This document shows, one piece after another, positions 1 to 8,189 of a stretch of 64,000 nucleotides of DNA. The notes under the pieces are model-generated. The model did no database searches. It saw nothing but the letters and a program-made list of their open reading frames with translations, and was not told the origin of the DNA. Origin of the DNA: Halobacteriovorax marinus (GTDB lineage Bacteria; Bdellovibrionota; Bacteriovoracia; Bacteriovoracales; Bacteriovoracaceae). The translations under genes were made by a program, and so were the position numbers. Each line of letters begins with the position of its first letter. Within the stretch, counting starts at the first letter, position 1. The stretch covers positions 620,001-684,000 of the forward strand of contig MAAO01000006.1 in NCBI GenBank assembly GCA_002163155.1, read 5' to 3'.

Positions 1-924
1 CATAAGATAACGACTCTTGTCGAAGATTTTAAGAGCACAAAAGTTCACGACGCTGAACTTGGTGAATTCATTTCATTTTCTAAATTGAAAAGAACCTTTT
101 GGTTATTTAGAAATTTTAAAACTTTTGATCTCGTCTATCTACATCTTCCCAATCTCTTCCTACTCATTCCCATTAATATCTTAAGACTCTTTTTTAAAAG
201 ACCAAGAGTCGTTGTAATTTATCATAGTGATATTTATAAACACGGATTCATTGGTAAATTCTATCAAGCACTCACTACTTATTTAATGAAGAGTGTGGAC
301 CATATTATTTGCTCATCACAAGAGCTCATAGAGAGCAGTTTTACTCTTCGCTTTTTTAAGCACAAGACTAGTGTTGTCGCCTTTACATGTTTTGAAAGTG
401 TAAAAGTCAAAAGAGAAGCTTCTGGGTATATTCTCCTCTTAGCTAGAGAATCTCATTATAAGGGTATTGATTTTGCTCTTAAAAGCTTAAAGAAGTCTGC
501 TATGAAAATAAAAGTATTGGGATCAGAGAGAAGAAATGAGGAGAACTTTGAATTTCTCGGCAAGGTGAGTGACAGTGAGAAATGGCAGCTCATTCAAGAG
601 TGCGAGTTTGTTCTCATGAGTTCAACTTCAAGAGCGGAGAGTTATGGACTATCCATTGTTGAAGCTTTTTCTCAGGGGAAAACTGTCGTGGCCCCTTCGC
701 TTGGTACGGGAATGAATTTTCTACTAGGAGAGAATGAAAGAGGAGTTCTCTTTGAACCTGAGTGCGAAGATTCTCTTCTCTCTGCAATTAAAAAGCTGAG
801 TACTGATGTCTCCTATAGAGGGAAGTTACAGCAAAATGCCTTTGCTTTCTACAATAGTGAGTTAAGTAGGGAGAAATTTGAAAAATGTCTGACCAATATC
901 CTTGGGAAAATTCTGCCTCTTTAG
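1..924 (+). CDS. Glycosyltransferase family 4 (5' end outside window)
   Basis: The frame is open from the first base of the window, so the true start lies upstream and the N-terminus is missing. What is visible is a GT-B type glycosyltransferase: an N-terminal acceptor-side region, a strand-helix segment with ILLLARESHYKGID, and near the C-terminus the block SSTSRAESYGLSIVEAFSQG. That block carries the E-x7-E arrangement of family 4 retaining enzymes. It probably adds a sugar from a nucleotide-sugar donor to a lipid-linked glycan on the cytoplasmic face of the inner membrane. The three genes that follow are polysaccharide chain-length and polymerisation genes, which supports a role in capsule or O-antigen synthesis. 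The sugar specificity cannot be read from the sequence. Confidence 0.85.
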   Translation, partial: HKITTLVEDFKSTKVHDAELGEFISFSKLKRTFWLFRNFKTFDLVYLHLPNLFLLIPINILRLFFKRPRVVVIYHSDIYKHGFIGKFYQALTTYLMKSVDHIICSSQELIESSFTLRFFKHKTSVVAFTCFESVKVKREASGYILLLARESHYKGIDFALKSLKKSAMKIKVLGSERRNEENFEFLGKVSDSEKWQLIQECEFVLMSSTSRAESYGLSIVEAFSQGKTVVAPSLGTGMNFLLGENERGVLFEPECEDSLLSAIKKLSTDVSYRGKLQQNAFAFYNSELSREKFEKCLTNILGKILPL

Positions 925-1018
925 AGATATTATTTAGTTTGTCTGAAGAATCTTAAAGAAACCTTAAAGAAATGTCGAAAATTACTGTGAGTATAAATTT
1001 TTAGCTTAAAGTAAAATT

Positions 1019-1744
1019 ATGACAGCAAAGAAATTAGAAATTAAAAACACAGAAAGTCAGGGAATCTCTACAGGTGAGGGTTCTTTCTATGGTTCTGTTT
1101 TAAAATTCAATTTACAAGAGAAGAAAGAAGTTGATCAAACGAGACTTCCTCTTAGTTGTTATTTTAAAGTCAAGAATCACATTGAACTCTTAAGTTTAGG
1201 AAGAAATTTTCATAACTCATTTAAAGAAGGCAATAGAGTATTCGCTCTAACAGGCTTTGCTACAAGTGTTGATGTTGAACAAACAATACTAGGTCTTGGA
1301 GCTTATTTTAATTTTGATCACGGTATAACTTGTGACCTCATTACTCCAGAATTTAGAAATTCCGAATTCACTAAACTCGTTAAAGAAGATGTTGAAGAAA
1401 AAGTTAAGAAGTGGGACAACTGTTCACTTGATTATCACAAGACTTATTCATTAACTCAATATTCTATAACTGGCCTTGAAAATATCTTTAAGAGTGTTGA
1501 TTTAATTAGTTTTGAAAATATTCTCTGTGATCTTTTCTCAAAGGATAACCAAGCATACTTTGTGGCGCTTCCTGATTTAAAGACAATAGAGGATAACCTT
1601 GAGTTCTACTATCCAATTTTGCAACACATAGATTCAGTAGCTATATCAACTGAACTTAAGAAAACAAAAGAAAAAGTATTAAAAAAACATATGAATTACT
1701 TTGAAAAAAGTAACATCAAAATAGAAGGGATTATTTTAAAATGA
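1019..1744 (+). CDS. Degenerate BY-kinase/CpsD-like polysaccharide co-polymerase partner without a P-loop
   Basis: This 241-residue soluble protein lies directly before a Wzz/Wzc-like gene and overlaps it by four bases (ATGA), so the two are translationally coupled. Its layout resembles the cytoplasmic CpsD/Wzc kinase fold: an N-terminal helix like the region before the P-loop, then strand-loop-helix NRVFALTGFATSVDVEQTI (residues 72-90) where Walker A should be, and a C-terminal KKHMNYFEKSNIKIEGIILK end that matches the typical kinase-domain finish. The GxxxxGK[ST] loop is absent and I see no C-terminal tyrosine cluster, so ATP-dependent autophosphorylation is unlikely. The BY-kinase relationship is inferred from position and shape; it may be a regulatory pseudokinase. 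No strong ribosome-binding site precedes it. Confidence 0.5.
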   Translation: MTAKKLEIKNTESQGISTGEGSFYGSVLKFNLQEKKEVDQTRLPLSCYFKVKNHIELLSLGRNFHNSFKEGNRVFALTGFATSVDVEQTILGLGAYFNFDHGITCDLITPEFRNSEFTKLVKEDVEEKVKKWDNCSLDYHKTYSLTQYSITGLENIFKSVDLISFENILCDLFSKDNQAYFVALPDLKTIEDNLEFYYPILQHIDSVAISTELKKTKEKVLKKHMNYFEKSNIKIEGIILK

Positions 1745-3267
1745 TCTTAAAAGAGAAAATCGAACGATTAATTGATGAGAGTACTTTATTAAACATTCCT
1801 TTAATGTTTAAGCTCTTATTTCGTTACAAGTTTGTTGTAATGGCCACAATCGTTTTCTGTCTTTCCGTTTGTTCTTATCTCTATACAAGACAAGTTGAAA
1901 TCTATTGGAGTTCAATTCGTTTTTCAAATATGCAAGAAAAGTCTAGCTCTCCTATGGATGCCATTAGTGTAGCTCTTGGAACTGATGCCAAAGATGGTGG
2001 TTTTAATAACTCTTTGGCAGAAGAGGTTAGAGCTCTTAGATTATCAATGGATTTTACAAGAAATCTCGTTAATAAACTAATGGAGAAAGAATATTTTGAT
2101 AAAATGGATTTCAATCCAACCAATAAGAAATCTGACAAGTTTATAGTATCTGAATTAAAAAATACATGTGAAGGTAAAGAAGATTGTTTTATTGAAGCCA
2201 TGGTTCGTTTAGTTCCAGGATTCTATTCAATAGAAGATCCTGAAAGAACGGGGCTGAACTTTGTTTTAGAAGTAGGAACTGCTGATAAGAGAACGACAGA
2301 GATCCTGCTTGATGTTGTGGCCAAGGCCATTAGTGCTAGTAGACTAGATACCATTAGAATGGGTTATATAGAACAAACGAAGTCTGCTGAAAAACTTGTG
2401 GCTAAAGAGAGAGTTTCTCTAAAAGAGAAGAACTACCTAGGACTTGTGAAAAAGAAAGAACTCTTAAAAGATGAAGTGACAAACTTACAATATGAAATTC
2501 AAATACATAATAAGTTATTAATGGAAAATCAATCTCAACTAACTATCGCGGAAGCGAAAGTGCAAAAAGCGAATAGTATTATTAAACTTGGAGTTGATAA
2601 CAAAGGTTTAAACACAGATAAGAAGAGAAATTTTCTAAGAGAGAAGATTGATAACTTAAGTAAGGATATCAATGCGCTAGAACTTATAAGAATTAGCCAT
2701 TCTACTAGAGAAATTGATATTTTAAACTCTCTTAAGAAAGAACTTAGAAAATCAGAACGCAAACTTAAAAAGCTCGGTAATACTAGATCTGTAGCTTCAT
2801 TGAATGAGTTTGTTCAGAAATCTAAAATTAAAGTAGAAGAAAATGAGTTTAACTATAGAGTTTTTAAAGGTTATGCACTAAAGGCCTCAAAGAAAGCAGT
2901 GCTTTTAAAAGAGAAAAGTACTGGTCTTGTTGACTCTCTTCTCTCTACTAAAACAAAATTAGAGCATATGAGGCCTTCAGTAAATTTCTTAAAGGCACTT
3001 GAGGCGAAAGTTATTCAACTTAAACTCTTAGAAATTACTTCTACAAGTGATTTGAAATTTGATAACTTTGCTACTTTTCCTGTGAAGACTAAGAAAATTA
3101 CGAGATTAATGTTATTTGTCTATACAGTATTCTTTATAGTCTTTTCACTCCTAGGTGTTCTGTGCACTAGGTTCTTATTTGATGATAATGTTTATGACGA
3201 AGAAGACTTAAAGAGAATCTTTCCCAAAGTAAATGTTCTAGGAACGGCGCCAACATTTGAGGAATAA
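1741..3267 (+). CDS. Wzz/Wzc-like polysaccharide chain-length determinant (PCP family)
   Basis: This 508-residue inner-membrane protein has the polysaccharide co-polymerase layout. A short cytoplasmic N-terminus is followed by a membrane segment at about residues 31-49 (FVVMATIVFCLSVCSYLY), a long charged periplasmic region rich in heptad-like Lys/Glu/Leu at about 200-420, and a second membrane segment at about 454-476 just before the C-terminus. Proteins of this type set chain length in Wzy-dependent polysaccharide synthesis and form oligomers in the periplasm. The start overlaps the preceding gene by four bases and the stop lies one base before the polymerase gene start. The C-terminal tail is short, so the kinase part, if any, is the separate upstream protein. 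Confidence 0.75.
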   Translation: MILKEKIERLIDESTLLNIPLMFKLLFRYKFVVMATIVFCLSVCSYLYTRQVEIYWSSIRFSNMQEKSSSPMDAISVALGTDAKDGGFNNSLAEEVRALRLSMDFTRNLVNKLMEKEYFDKMDFNPTNKKSDKFIVSELKNTCEGKEDCFIEAMVRLVPGFYSIEDPERTGLNFVLEVGTADKRTTEILLDVVAKAISASRLDTIRMGYIEQTKSAEKLVAKERVSLKEKNYLGLVKKKELLKDEVTNLQYEIQIHNKLLMENQSQLTIAEAKVQKANSIIKLGVDNKGLNTDKKRNFLREKIDNLSKDINALELIRISHSTREIDILNSLKKELRKSERKLKKLGNTRSVASLNEFVQKSKIKVEENEFNYRVFKGYALKASKKAVLLKEKSTGLVDSLLSTKTKLEHMRPSVNFLKALEAKVIQLKLLEITSTSDLKFDNFATFPVKTKKITRLMLFVYTVFFIVFSLLGVLCTRFLFDDNVYDEEDLKRIFPKVNVLGTAPTFEE

Positions 3268-3268
3268 A

Positions 3269-4555
3269 ATGCTCAGTAAGGACGCCAGATCAATTGTCTT
3301 ATTATTTGCTTTTATACTGCTATCCCCAGTTTTAGAACCTGGGGGTTCTCGCATCAACTTCGCTGAATTCTATATCTATCTAAGTTTTATTTTCAATGCC
3401 AAAGATATGGTTAAGAATAAGTACTTTCTTATCATGTCAGCAGCTTCCGTAGGGTTTCTTGGAGTTTGCCTGTTCACTGCTTTATTAGTGGGAAGTGTCA
3501 TCAATGGGCACGATATTTATATGCTTCGCCTGATGGTACAGTTGTCTTTTACCATTGCCATTTTAAATTATAGAATACAAAATATTTTAAAGAATAGTCC
3601 AGGTGAATTTACTTTGGTTTTCTATCGCATGATTCTAGTAGGAGCTATTCCTTCTGTTATCATTCTCTTGCAAAAATTAAATTTTGCTAACTTTAGATCA
3701 ATTAGTACAAGGCTCTATAATCCAAAATTCTTCTTCACTGTAGGGGATGTGTTCAGCTCATTTAGATATACCTCTATCTTTAAAGACTTCTACACAGCTG
3801 GAATTTATTTTATGTTGTTTAGTTTTGTCTGTTTCTATTTTATCAATAAAGTAGAGTGTTCTAAGAAGATGCGTTTGCATGTTTTAATCATTCTTATCTT
3901 TTCCTACGGTATGCAGACGATGGTAGCGAGAACGTCTCTCTTATTTATTCCTGTGATCATTTGTATGATGTTCTTTTTAGCGAAAGGTAAGAAGTTGGCA
4001 GCAAAATTTAAAGGAATCCTATTCTTTATTTTTATTTTGGGGCCAGTTGCTTTCTTTGGAGTGAATATGCTGCTTGAAAGTGGGATGATTAATAAGACTT
4101 GGATCATGGCAGTGTTTAGTATGTTTGAAAATGATGGGAGTGCGGAGAGTTCATCTTCTTTTACAACGTTACTAGAGTGGAACCAAGGATTCTTCAATAA
4201 ACTAGAAAGAGACCCTACGCTACTTATTAAGCCCATGCATGATTTTAAACTCAATGTTCTGACCTCTAAAGACTATTCAGATAGTTTCTATGTACAGGAA
4301 ATTTACCGTTATGGAATCTATGGTCTAATCCTCTACTTAGGTTACTCGCTGGCCTTCATTAGGGCCTTTCTAGAGGATTGTAGAGAAATGGTTGTGTTGA
4401 TCCTGCTCTTTTTAGTTTTAAACTATAAGGGGGGGAATGTGTACTTCATGCCAAAAGTTATTTATCTCTTTGCCATGATTTTAGTCTTAGTTCCCGCCTA
4501 TGAGTCAATTTTCGTTGCAAAAAATAATTCAAAAACAGTTCCTGAAATAGTCTAG
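3269..4555 (+). CDS. O-antigen/exopolysaccharide polymerase-like membrane protein (Wzy/WaaL type)
   Basis: This protein of about 428 residues has many hydrophobic segments spread along its length and one larger hydrophilic loop at about residues 280-340. That is the usual shape of Wzy polymerases and O-antigen ligases, which have little sequence conservation. The ATG at 3269 is preferred over the upstream TTG at 3257 because GAGGA precedes it and it starts one base after the chain-length gene stop. Together with the upstream genes it completes a Wzy-pathway set of glycosyltransferase, co-polymerase and polymerase. Polymerase versus ligase cannot be settled from sequence alone, but the neighbours favour a polymerase. 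It ends two bases from the convergent transporter gene. Confidence 0.65.
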   Translation: MLSKDARSIVLLFAFILLSPVLEPGGSRINFAEFYIYLSFIFNAKDMVKNKYFLIMSAASVGFLGVCLFTALLVGSVINGHDIYMLRLMVQLSFTIAILNYRIQNILKNSPGEFTLVFYRMILVGAIPSVIILLQKLNFANFRSISTRLYNPKFFFTVGDVFSSFRYTSIFKDFYTAGIYFMLFSFVCFYFINKVECSKKMRLHVLIILIFSYGMQTMVARTSLLFIPVIICMMFFLAKGKKLAAKFKGILFFIFILGPVAFFGVNMLLESGMINKTWIMAVFSMFENDGSAESSSSFTTLLEWNQGFFNKLERDPTLLIKPMHDFKLNVLTSKDYSDSFYVQEIYRYGIYGLILYLGYSLAFIRAFLEDCREMVVLILLFLVLNYKGGNVYFMPKVIYLFAMILVLVPAYESIFVAKNNSKTVPEIV

Positions 4556-4557
4556 AA

Positions 4558-5691
4558 CTAGACCTTCTTCATTTTCAAAAATATCATCAGTGCACTAAGA
4601 GAACACAGCGAGAGAAACGGAGATATTAGCAGAGCTATATTTGCTCCATAACTTTCATTAATCATTCCAAAGAAGAAATGGACAAATCCTAAAACCACTC
4701 CAATCCAAGTCATGACAGAAGTGAGCATGTAATCACTTTTTAAATCAAAGACCTGTACTAAATAATCTAGCGCTGTTGGAAAGGCGTAGGACATGAAAAG
4801 TCCCATGAGCGAGAGAAAGAAAGGATGAACTTGATGACCCAAAGTAAAACTGATCAAGGTTGTAATAAATGAAACCAATAAGAGGATTTCACTTTTTATA
4901 TTAAAGTGTTTGAGTGAAAATATGATTCTTCCCATTGTGAGAAATAGAAAGAAGAGGCTTAGGTAATAACCGGAAGTAACTTCATCAAGTTTCAAATGGG
5001 TATTTAGGTAATAGGGAAGCCTAGAGGAGATAACTAATTCACTTCCCACGTAACAACCAAAGAGAACTCCAAAGAGAATTCTTACCTTTAAAGGAACGCC
5101 TTTTTCTAGAGCTTTCCCTTGTTCCTCTTTCTCCAATAGATTATCTGTCTTACTGGTCATGAGAAGTACGAGTACTGGCAGTGTTGAAACAGCGAGGAAG
5201 TAAATCTTCCAATCCCCTCCAATCTTTAAAATTCCTGCTAATACAAAAGGTGCGAGTAGTGATGAGAAACCATAGATTGCGTGCAGACCAGAGAACACTT
5301 TTCTTCTAAGCTCACTCGTTGATCCCTTCATAATTAAAATATTCATTGTGAGAGAACATATGGCAATACCCAGACCCAGAAGAGCTGAGCTCACTAGTAA
5401 GAGAGGATAACTTAGAAAACGACCTGTGAAATACAAGCATATTCCACTCGCTGCTAGGAAGAGTAGTGAAAGTCTTGTTCCCTTGACTGGTCCAATTCTT
5501 GGAAGCCACTTTGGGGCAGTAAGACAAACGATTAAACTAATAAAACTGGCAATGGTGAAAATATAAGAACCTTTTGCTGGTCCTATTTCCAAGTCGCTTA
5601 GAATTGAGTAGTAAGTTGGAGCGCGCCCGTTATCGATTAGAGATAGGGCAAATAAGCTTAAGTAAGCTAAGAGAATTAAATTCCATTTCAT
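4558..5691 (-). CDS. MFS transporter
   Basis: This 377-residue protein has twelve or so hydrophobic segments and a hydrophilic break in the middle (TSKTDNLLEKEEQGK), typical of a major facilitator superfamily carrier. The start at 5691 (MKWNLILLAYLSLF) is chosen because it begins directly with the first membrane segment and has AGAAG about nine bases upstream. The longer frame would overlap the upstream gene. An acidic and polar stretch in the first segment (SLIDNGRAPTYYS) is common in MFS sugar or drug carriers, but the substrate cannot be predicted. It follows the small secreted protein gene at 5703-6044 on the same strand with an 11-base gap, so the two are probably co-transcribed. Confidence 0.8.
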   Translation of the reverse strand: MKWNLILLAYLSLFALSLIDNGRAPTYYSILSDLEIGPAKGSYIFTIASFISLIVCLTAPKWLPRIGPVKGTRLSLLFLAASGICLYFTGRFLSYPLLLVSSALLGLGIAICSLTMNILIMKGSTSELRRKVFSGLHAIYGFSSLLAPFVLAGILKIGGDWKIYFLAVSTLPVLVLLMTSKTDNLLEKEEQGKALEKGVPLKVRILFGVLFGCYVGSELVISSRLPYYLNTHLKLDEVTSGYYLSLFFLFLTMGRIIFSLKHFNIKSEILLLVSFITTLISFTLGHQVHPFFLSLMGLFMSYAFPTALDYLVQVFDLKSDYMLTSVMTWIGVVLGFVHFFFGMINESYGANIALLISPFLSLCSLSALMIFLKMKKV

Positions 5692-5702
5692 ATTTATTAC
5701 TT

Positions 5703-6044
5703 CTAATATATTTTTTGGCAAGCTGGAAGACATTGTTTTATATGTCTAACTCTCTTTCCAAGTTTGATTCCAATGGCATCGGCCCTAAGGTCATCCATTT
5801 CAGCATTGCCATCTCCAATGAGATCAGCAATTTCTTTTCCTATACCCACTGCCCAACTCTCAATATAGCCACACTTCTTTCTTAAGATACAAGAGTAAGC
5901 GCAATGTTTAACCTTATCGTATTCAGAATCTGGCACAAGTGAGCTATACTTCTTTATAACAAAGTAAGAACAAATGAACTTGTCTGCCGCCACAACGTTA
6001 AATGACGATAGGGTAATGAGAAGAGCTAAGATAATCTTTTTCAT
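5703..6044 (-). CDS. Small secreted Cys-containing protein of unknown function
   Basis: This 113-residue protein starts with a clear signal peptide (MKKIILALLITLSSFNVVAA). The mature part of about 93 residues holds six cysteines (ICSYF, KHCAYSCILRKKCG, KQCLPAC), which suggests disulphide bonds in the periplasm or outside the cell. The central part has the pattern HCxYSC, G, A, GKE, D, D, AD, G, recalling His/Asp-containing domains seen in some toxin and phospholipase-like proteins, but I cannot assign a family. It lies upstream of an MFS transporter gene on the same strand. It is divergent from the NlpC/P60-like gene at 6149, so the 104 bases between them should hold both promoters. Confidence 0.7.
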   Translation of the reverse strand: MKKIILALLITLSSFNVVAADKFICSYFVIKKYSSLVPDSEYDKVKHCAYSCILRKKCGYIESWAVGIGKEIADLIGDGNAEMDDLRADAIGIKLGKRVRHIKQCLPACQKIY

Positions 6045-6095
6045 GAGCTAATCTAATAAATATAGATCTTAAAGAAAAGAGAATAAGTGCTCGCC

Positions 6096-6126
6096 TTGCA
6101 GGGTGAGAAATAATTACACATATAAT
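6096..6126 (+). promoter_or_regulatory. Possible sigma70 promoter for the NlpC/P60-ABC exporter operon
   Basis: A perfect TATAAT lies at 6121-6126, 22 bases before the ATG at 6149. A candidate -35 box TTGCAG lies at 6096-6101. The spacer of 19 bases is longer than the ideal 17, so the -10 box is better supported than the -35. An AGG at 6137-6139 could serve as a weak ribosome-binding site. Confidence 0.4.
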
Positions 6127-6148
6127 ATTAGCTAGTTAGGTCAATAAA

Positions 6149-6730
6149 ATGAAGTTAACTCAGAAAATACACAATCAAGCTCAAAAGCTACTTATGGGCC
6201 TTTCACACACAGGTTTTTTCCGTGGCGGAGAGTTTAGTGAACTCTCTGGAAAGTACTTCTGTGACTGCTCAAGTTATATTAATTCACTCATAAAACTGAT
6301 TGATCCTTTGCTATACACAGAGCTATTGAATGAACGTGAACGTCTCAGGGCCTGCGATTATTTCGATCTGGCAAAGAACAAGAATTCTAGTATCGCTTAT
6401 CATCAGAGCATTGATAAAGTCGTTGTGGGAGAGATTCTCGTTTGGAAGAAGACCAATATTCCTAAATCCGGAGATAGCGGGCACATGGCGATTGTGCTGA
6501 GTGTTCCTGAAGAAATTGCTGAAGGTAGATACAAGTTACTAGTGAGTGATTGCTCTAAAATTTTACACGACATGGACTCTAGGGTAGATGGTGGAGTGGG
6601 GAGTGGCGTACTTACATTACTAGTTGATGCTAAGAAGTGCATAACTGGTTATATTTGGTCTAGCGAGAGAGCTAAGAATAAGGTGACAGATGTTCTTTGT
6701 ATCAGTTTTTCTGATAGTAAGTTAAAATAA
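6149..6730 (+). CDS. NlpC/P60-like cysteine peptidase or amidase
   Basis: This 193-residue protein has no signal peptide. FCDCSSYINSLI (C40) matches the catalytic Cys motif at the start of the core helix of NlpC/P60 and CHAP domains, and SGDSGHMAIVLS (H112) matches the strand carrying the catalytic His. Family members hydrolyse peptide or amide bonds, often in peptidoglycan, but cytoplasmic ones act on other substrates. It sits three bases upstream of an ABC ATPase gene, so the three genes 6149-8189 form an operon. Because the neighbourhood looks like a modified-peptide locus, it may process or inactivate the peptide product; that is inference. The third catalytic residue was not identified with certainty. 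Confidence 0.65.
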   Translation: MKLTQKIHNQAQKLLMGLSHTGFFRGGEFSELSGKYFCDCSSYINSLIKLIDPLLYTELLNERERLRACDYFDLAKNKNSSIAYHQSIDKVVVGEILVWKKTNIPKSGDSGHMAIVLSVPEEIAEGRYKLLVSDCSKILHDMDSRVDGGVGSGVLTLLVDAKKCITGYIWSSERAKNKVTDVLCISFSDSKLK

Positions 6731-6733
6731 TGC

Positions 6734-7381
6734 ATGCCTATCTTAAAGTGCCATAGTCTTTCCAAATCTTTTTCAGAGAAAAACTTATTTTCAAATATAA
6801 GTTTTGAGATTCGTCCCGGTGAGCGTTTATCTATTATGGGTGAGAACGGAGTGGGGAAGACAACTCTTTTAAAAGTATTGGCTTCGCAACTTTTAAGTGA
6901 CTCTGGATCGCTTCATTTGAATGGCCTCGACTATTCCAATTTAAAATTTCATGAAATAAAGAAAAGTATCGCCTGGGTGAATTCAGAAGATCATGGGCTT
7001 TATCCAAAACTCACAGGTCTTGATAATATTCAATACTTCGCTAAACTCCTAAAAATTTCAAATAGTGAATTAAACGAAAAAATGAAACCGTGGCAAGATA
7101 TTGGACTTTTTAATAAGGCGCTTAATGAAAAATTCTCTCTCTGCTCCATTGGTATGAAGAAGATTCTTTTGATTTTCTGCTTAACCATGCATGTTCCACA
7201 AATTGTCATTATGGACGAACCTTTTAAGAGTTTTGATCAGGAAAATAAGTTAAAAATTATCAAATTAATGAGTGATCTATTTCAAGAGGGTGTGATTATT
7301 TATAGCACCCATGATGAATCACTCAATGCACACTTTGATGCTAAAGTTCTAAAGTTAGTGGGAGAGGCCCATGTTAGCTAG
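6734..7381 (+). CDS. ABC transporter ATPase, degenerate signature (CcmA-like)
   Basis: This 215-residue nucleotide-binding subunit has Walker A GENGVGKTT (about residues 36-44), Walker B IVIMDEPF and the switch His in IYSTHDES. Two conserved elements are unusual. The Q-loop glutamine is replaced (AWVNSEDHGLYPKLT), and the signature reads CSIGMKK instead of LSGGQ. It still looks able to bind ATP. The ATG at 6734 is the only start giving the correct frame, three bases after the preceding stop. It overlaps the permease gene by 11 bases. It probably powers export of a small product by the partner permease, most plausibly the modified peptide made by the neighbouring genes. Confidence 0.88.
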   Translation: MPILKCHSLSKSFSEKNLFSNISFEIRPGERLSIMGENGVGKTTLLKVLASQLLSDSGSLHLNGLDYSNLKFHEIKKSIAWVNSEDHGLYPKLTGLDNIQYFAKLLKISNSELNEKMKPWQDIGLFNKALNEKFSLCSIGMKKILLIFCLTMHVPQIVIMDEPFKSFDQENKLKIIKLMSDLFQEGVIIYSTHDESLNAHFDAKVLKLVGEAHVS

Positions 7382-8189
7382 TCTGATCTTTAGAATCTTA
7401 AAATTAAGTTTTAAAAATCAATATGATCACAAACTCTCGCACTTAGTGGAAGTTATTAGTGTTTTCATAAGTTTATTTATATACTTCTATGTCTCTAAGG
7501 CCTTCGGAGCTCCGGTTGAAGGAGAGCTTTTAAAGTACAAAGTGGATTACTTTTCTTACGTGGTTTTTGGAGAGATTTTTATTTCATTGCCACTGTTTTT
7601 CTTAGTGGGACCTTTCTTTAAATTAAAGTCTCTTGCCTTAGATGGATCCTTAGAAACTTATCTCTCTTTGCCGATTTCTCTTAATCGCTTTATTCTTGTT
7701 CTGTCTTTTTGGAATTTTGCGCAAAGTTTGAAAAGAGTAGGTCTTACTTTTCTCATTGCAGTTCTCTTTTTTGGAATGCAATTTGAAATGCTCACTCTTT
7801 TAAAACTCTTGATCATAGTTATTGTGAGTACTCCCATTTTCTTGGGGATTGGTCTCTCGCTTTGTTACTTTCTCTTTGTTTATGGACGTGGGGGAAGTCT
7901 CATTGGTTATGTGAATACCTTTGTCGCCATTTCTTCTGGAAGTTTCTTTCCTCTGGCGGTTATGCCTTCGTGGTTTTCAGAGTTTTGCTTAAATGTTTCA
8001 CCATTTACACTATTCCTAGAATCTGCTCGTTCACTGTACGCGCATACTCTTAGTCATGAATTGTTTCTCATAGTCATTGTGAAATTGTTATTGTGGGGAA
8101 TGTTTTTACCAATTGGAAGACTTTGTATTTCACTTGGAATTAATTTCTATAGAAAATCGGGTAGACCTCTAATTATTAGTCACTACTAG
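7371..8189 (+). CDS. ABC-2 type permease
   Basis: This 272-residue protein has six hydrophobic segments in the ABC-2 pattern: an N-terminal helix near residues 25-45, pairs in the middle, the GSFFPLAVMPSWF re-entrant-like motif near 195-210, and a last helix near 240-255. ABC-2 permeases export drugs, peptides or polysaccharides. It overlaps the ATPase gene by 11 bases and is therefore translated with it. Its 3' end overlaps the convergent radical SAM gene by 14 bases. The pair has no substrate-binding protein, which fits an exporter. Confidence 0.82.
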   Translation: MLASLIFRILKLSFKNQYDHKLSHLVEVISVFISLFIYFYVSKAFGAPVEGELLKYKVDYFSYVVFGEIFISLPLFFLVGPFFKLKSLALDGSLETYLSLPISLNRFILVLSFWNFAQSLKRVGLTFLIAVLFFGMQFEMLTLLKLLIIVIVSTPIFLGIGLSLCYFLFVYGRGGSLIGYVNTFVAISSGSFFPLAVMPSWFSEFCLNVSPFTLFLESARSLYAHTLSHELFLIVIVKLLLWGMFLPIGRLCISLGINFYRKSGRPLIISHY

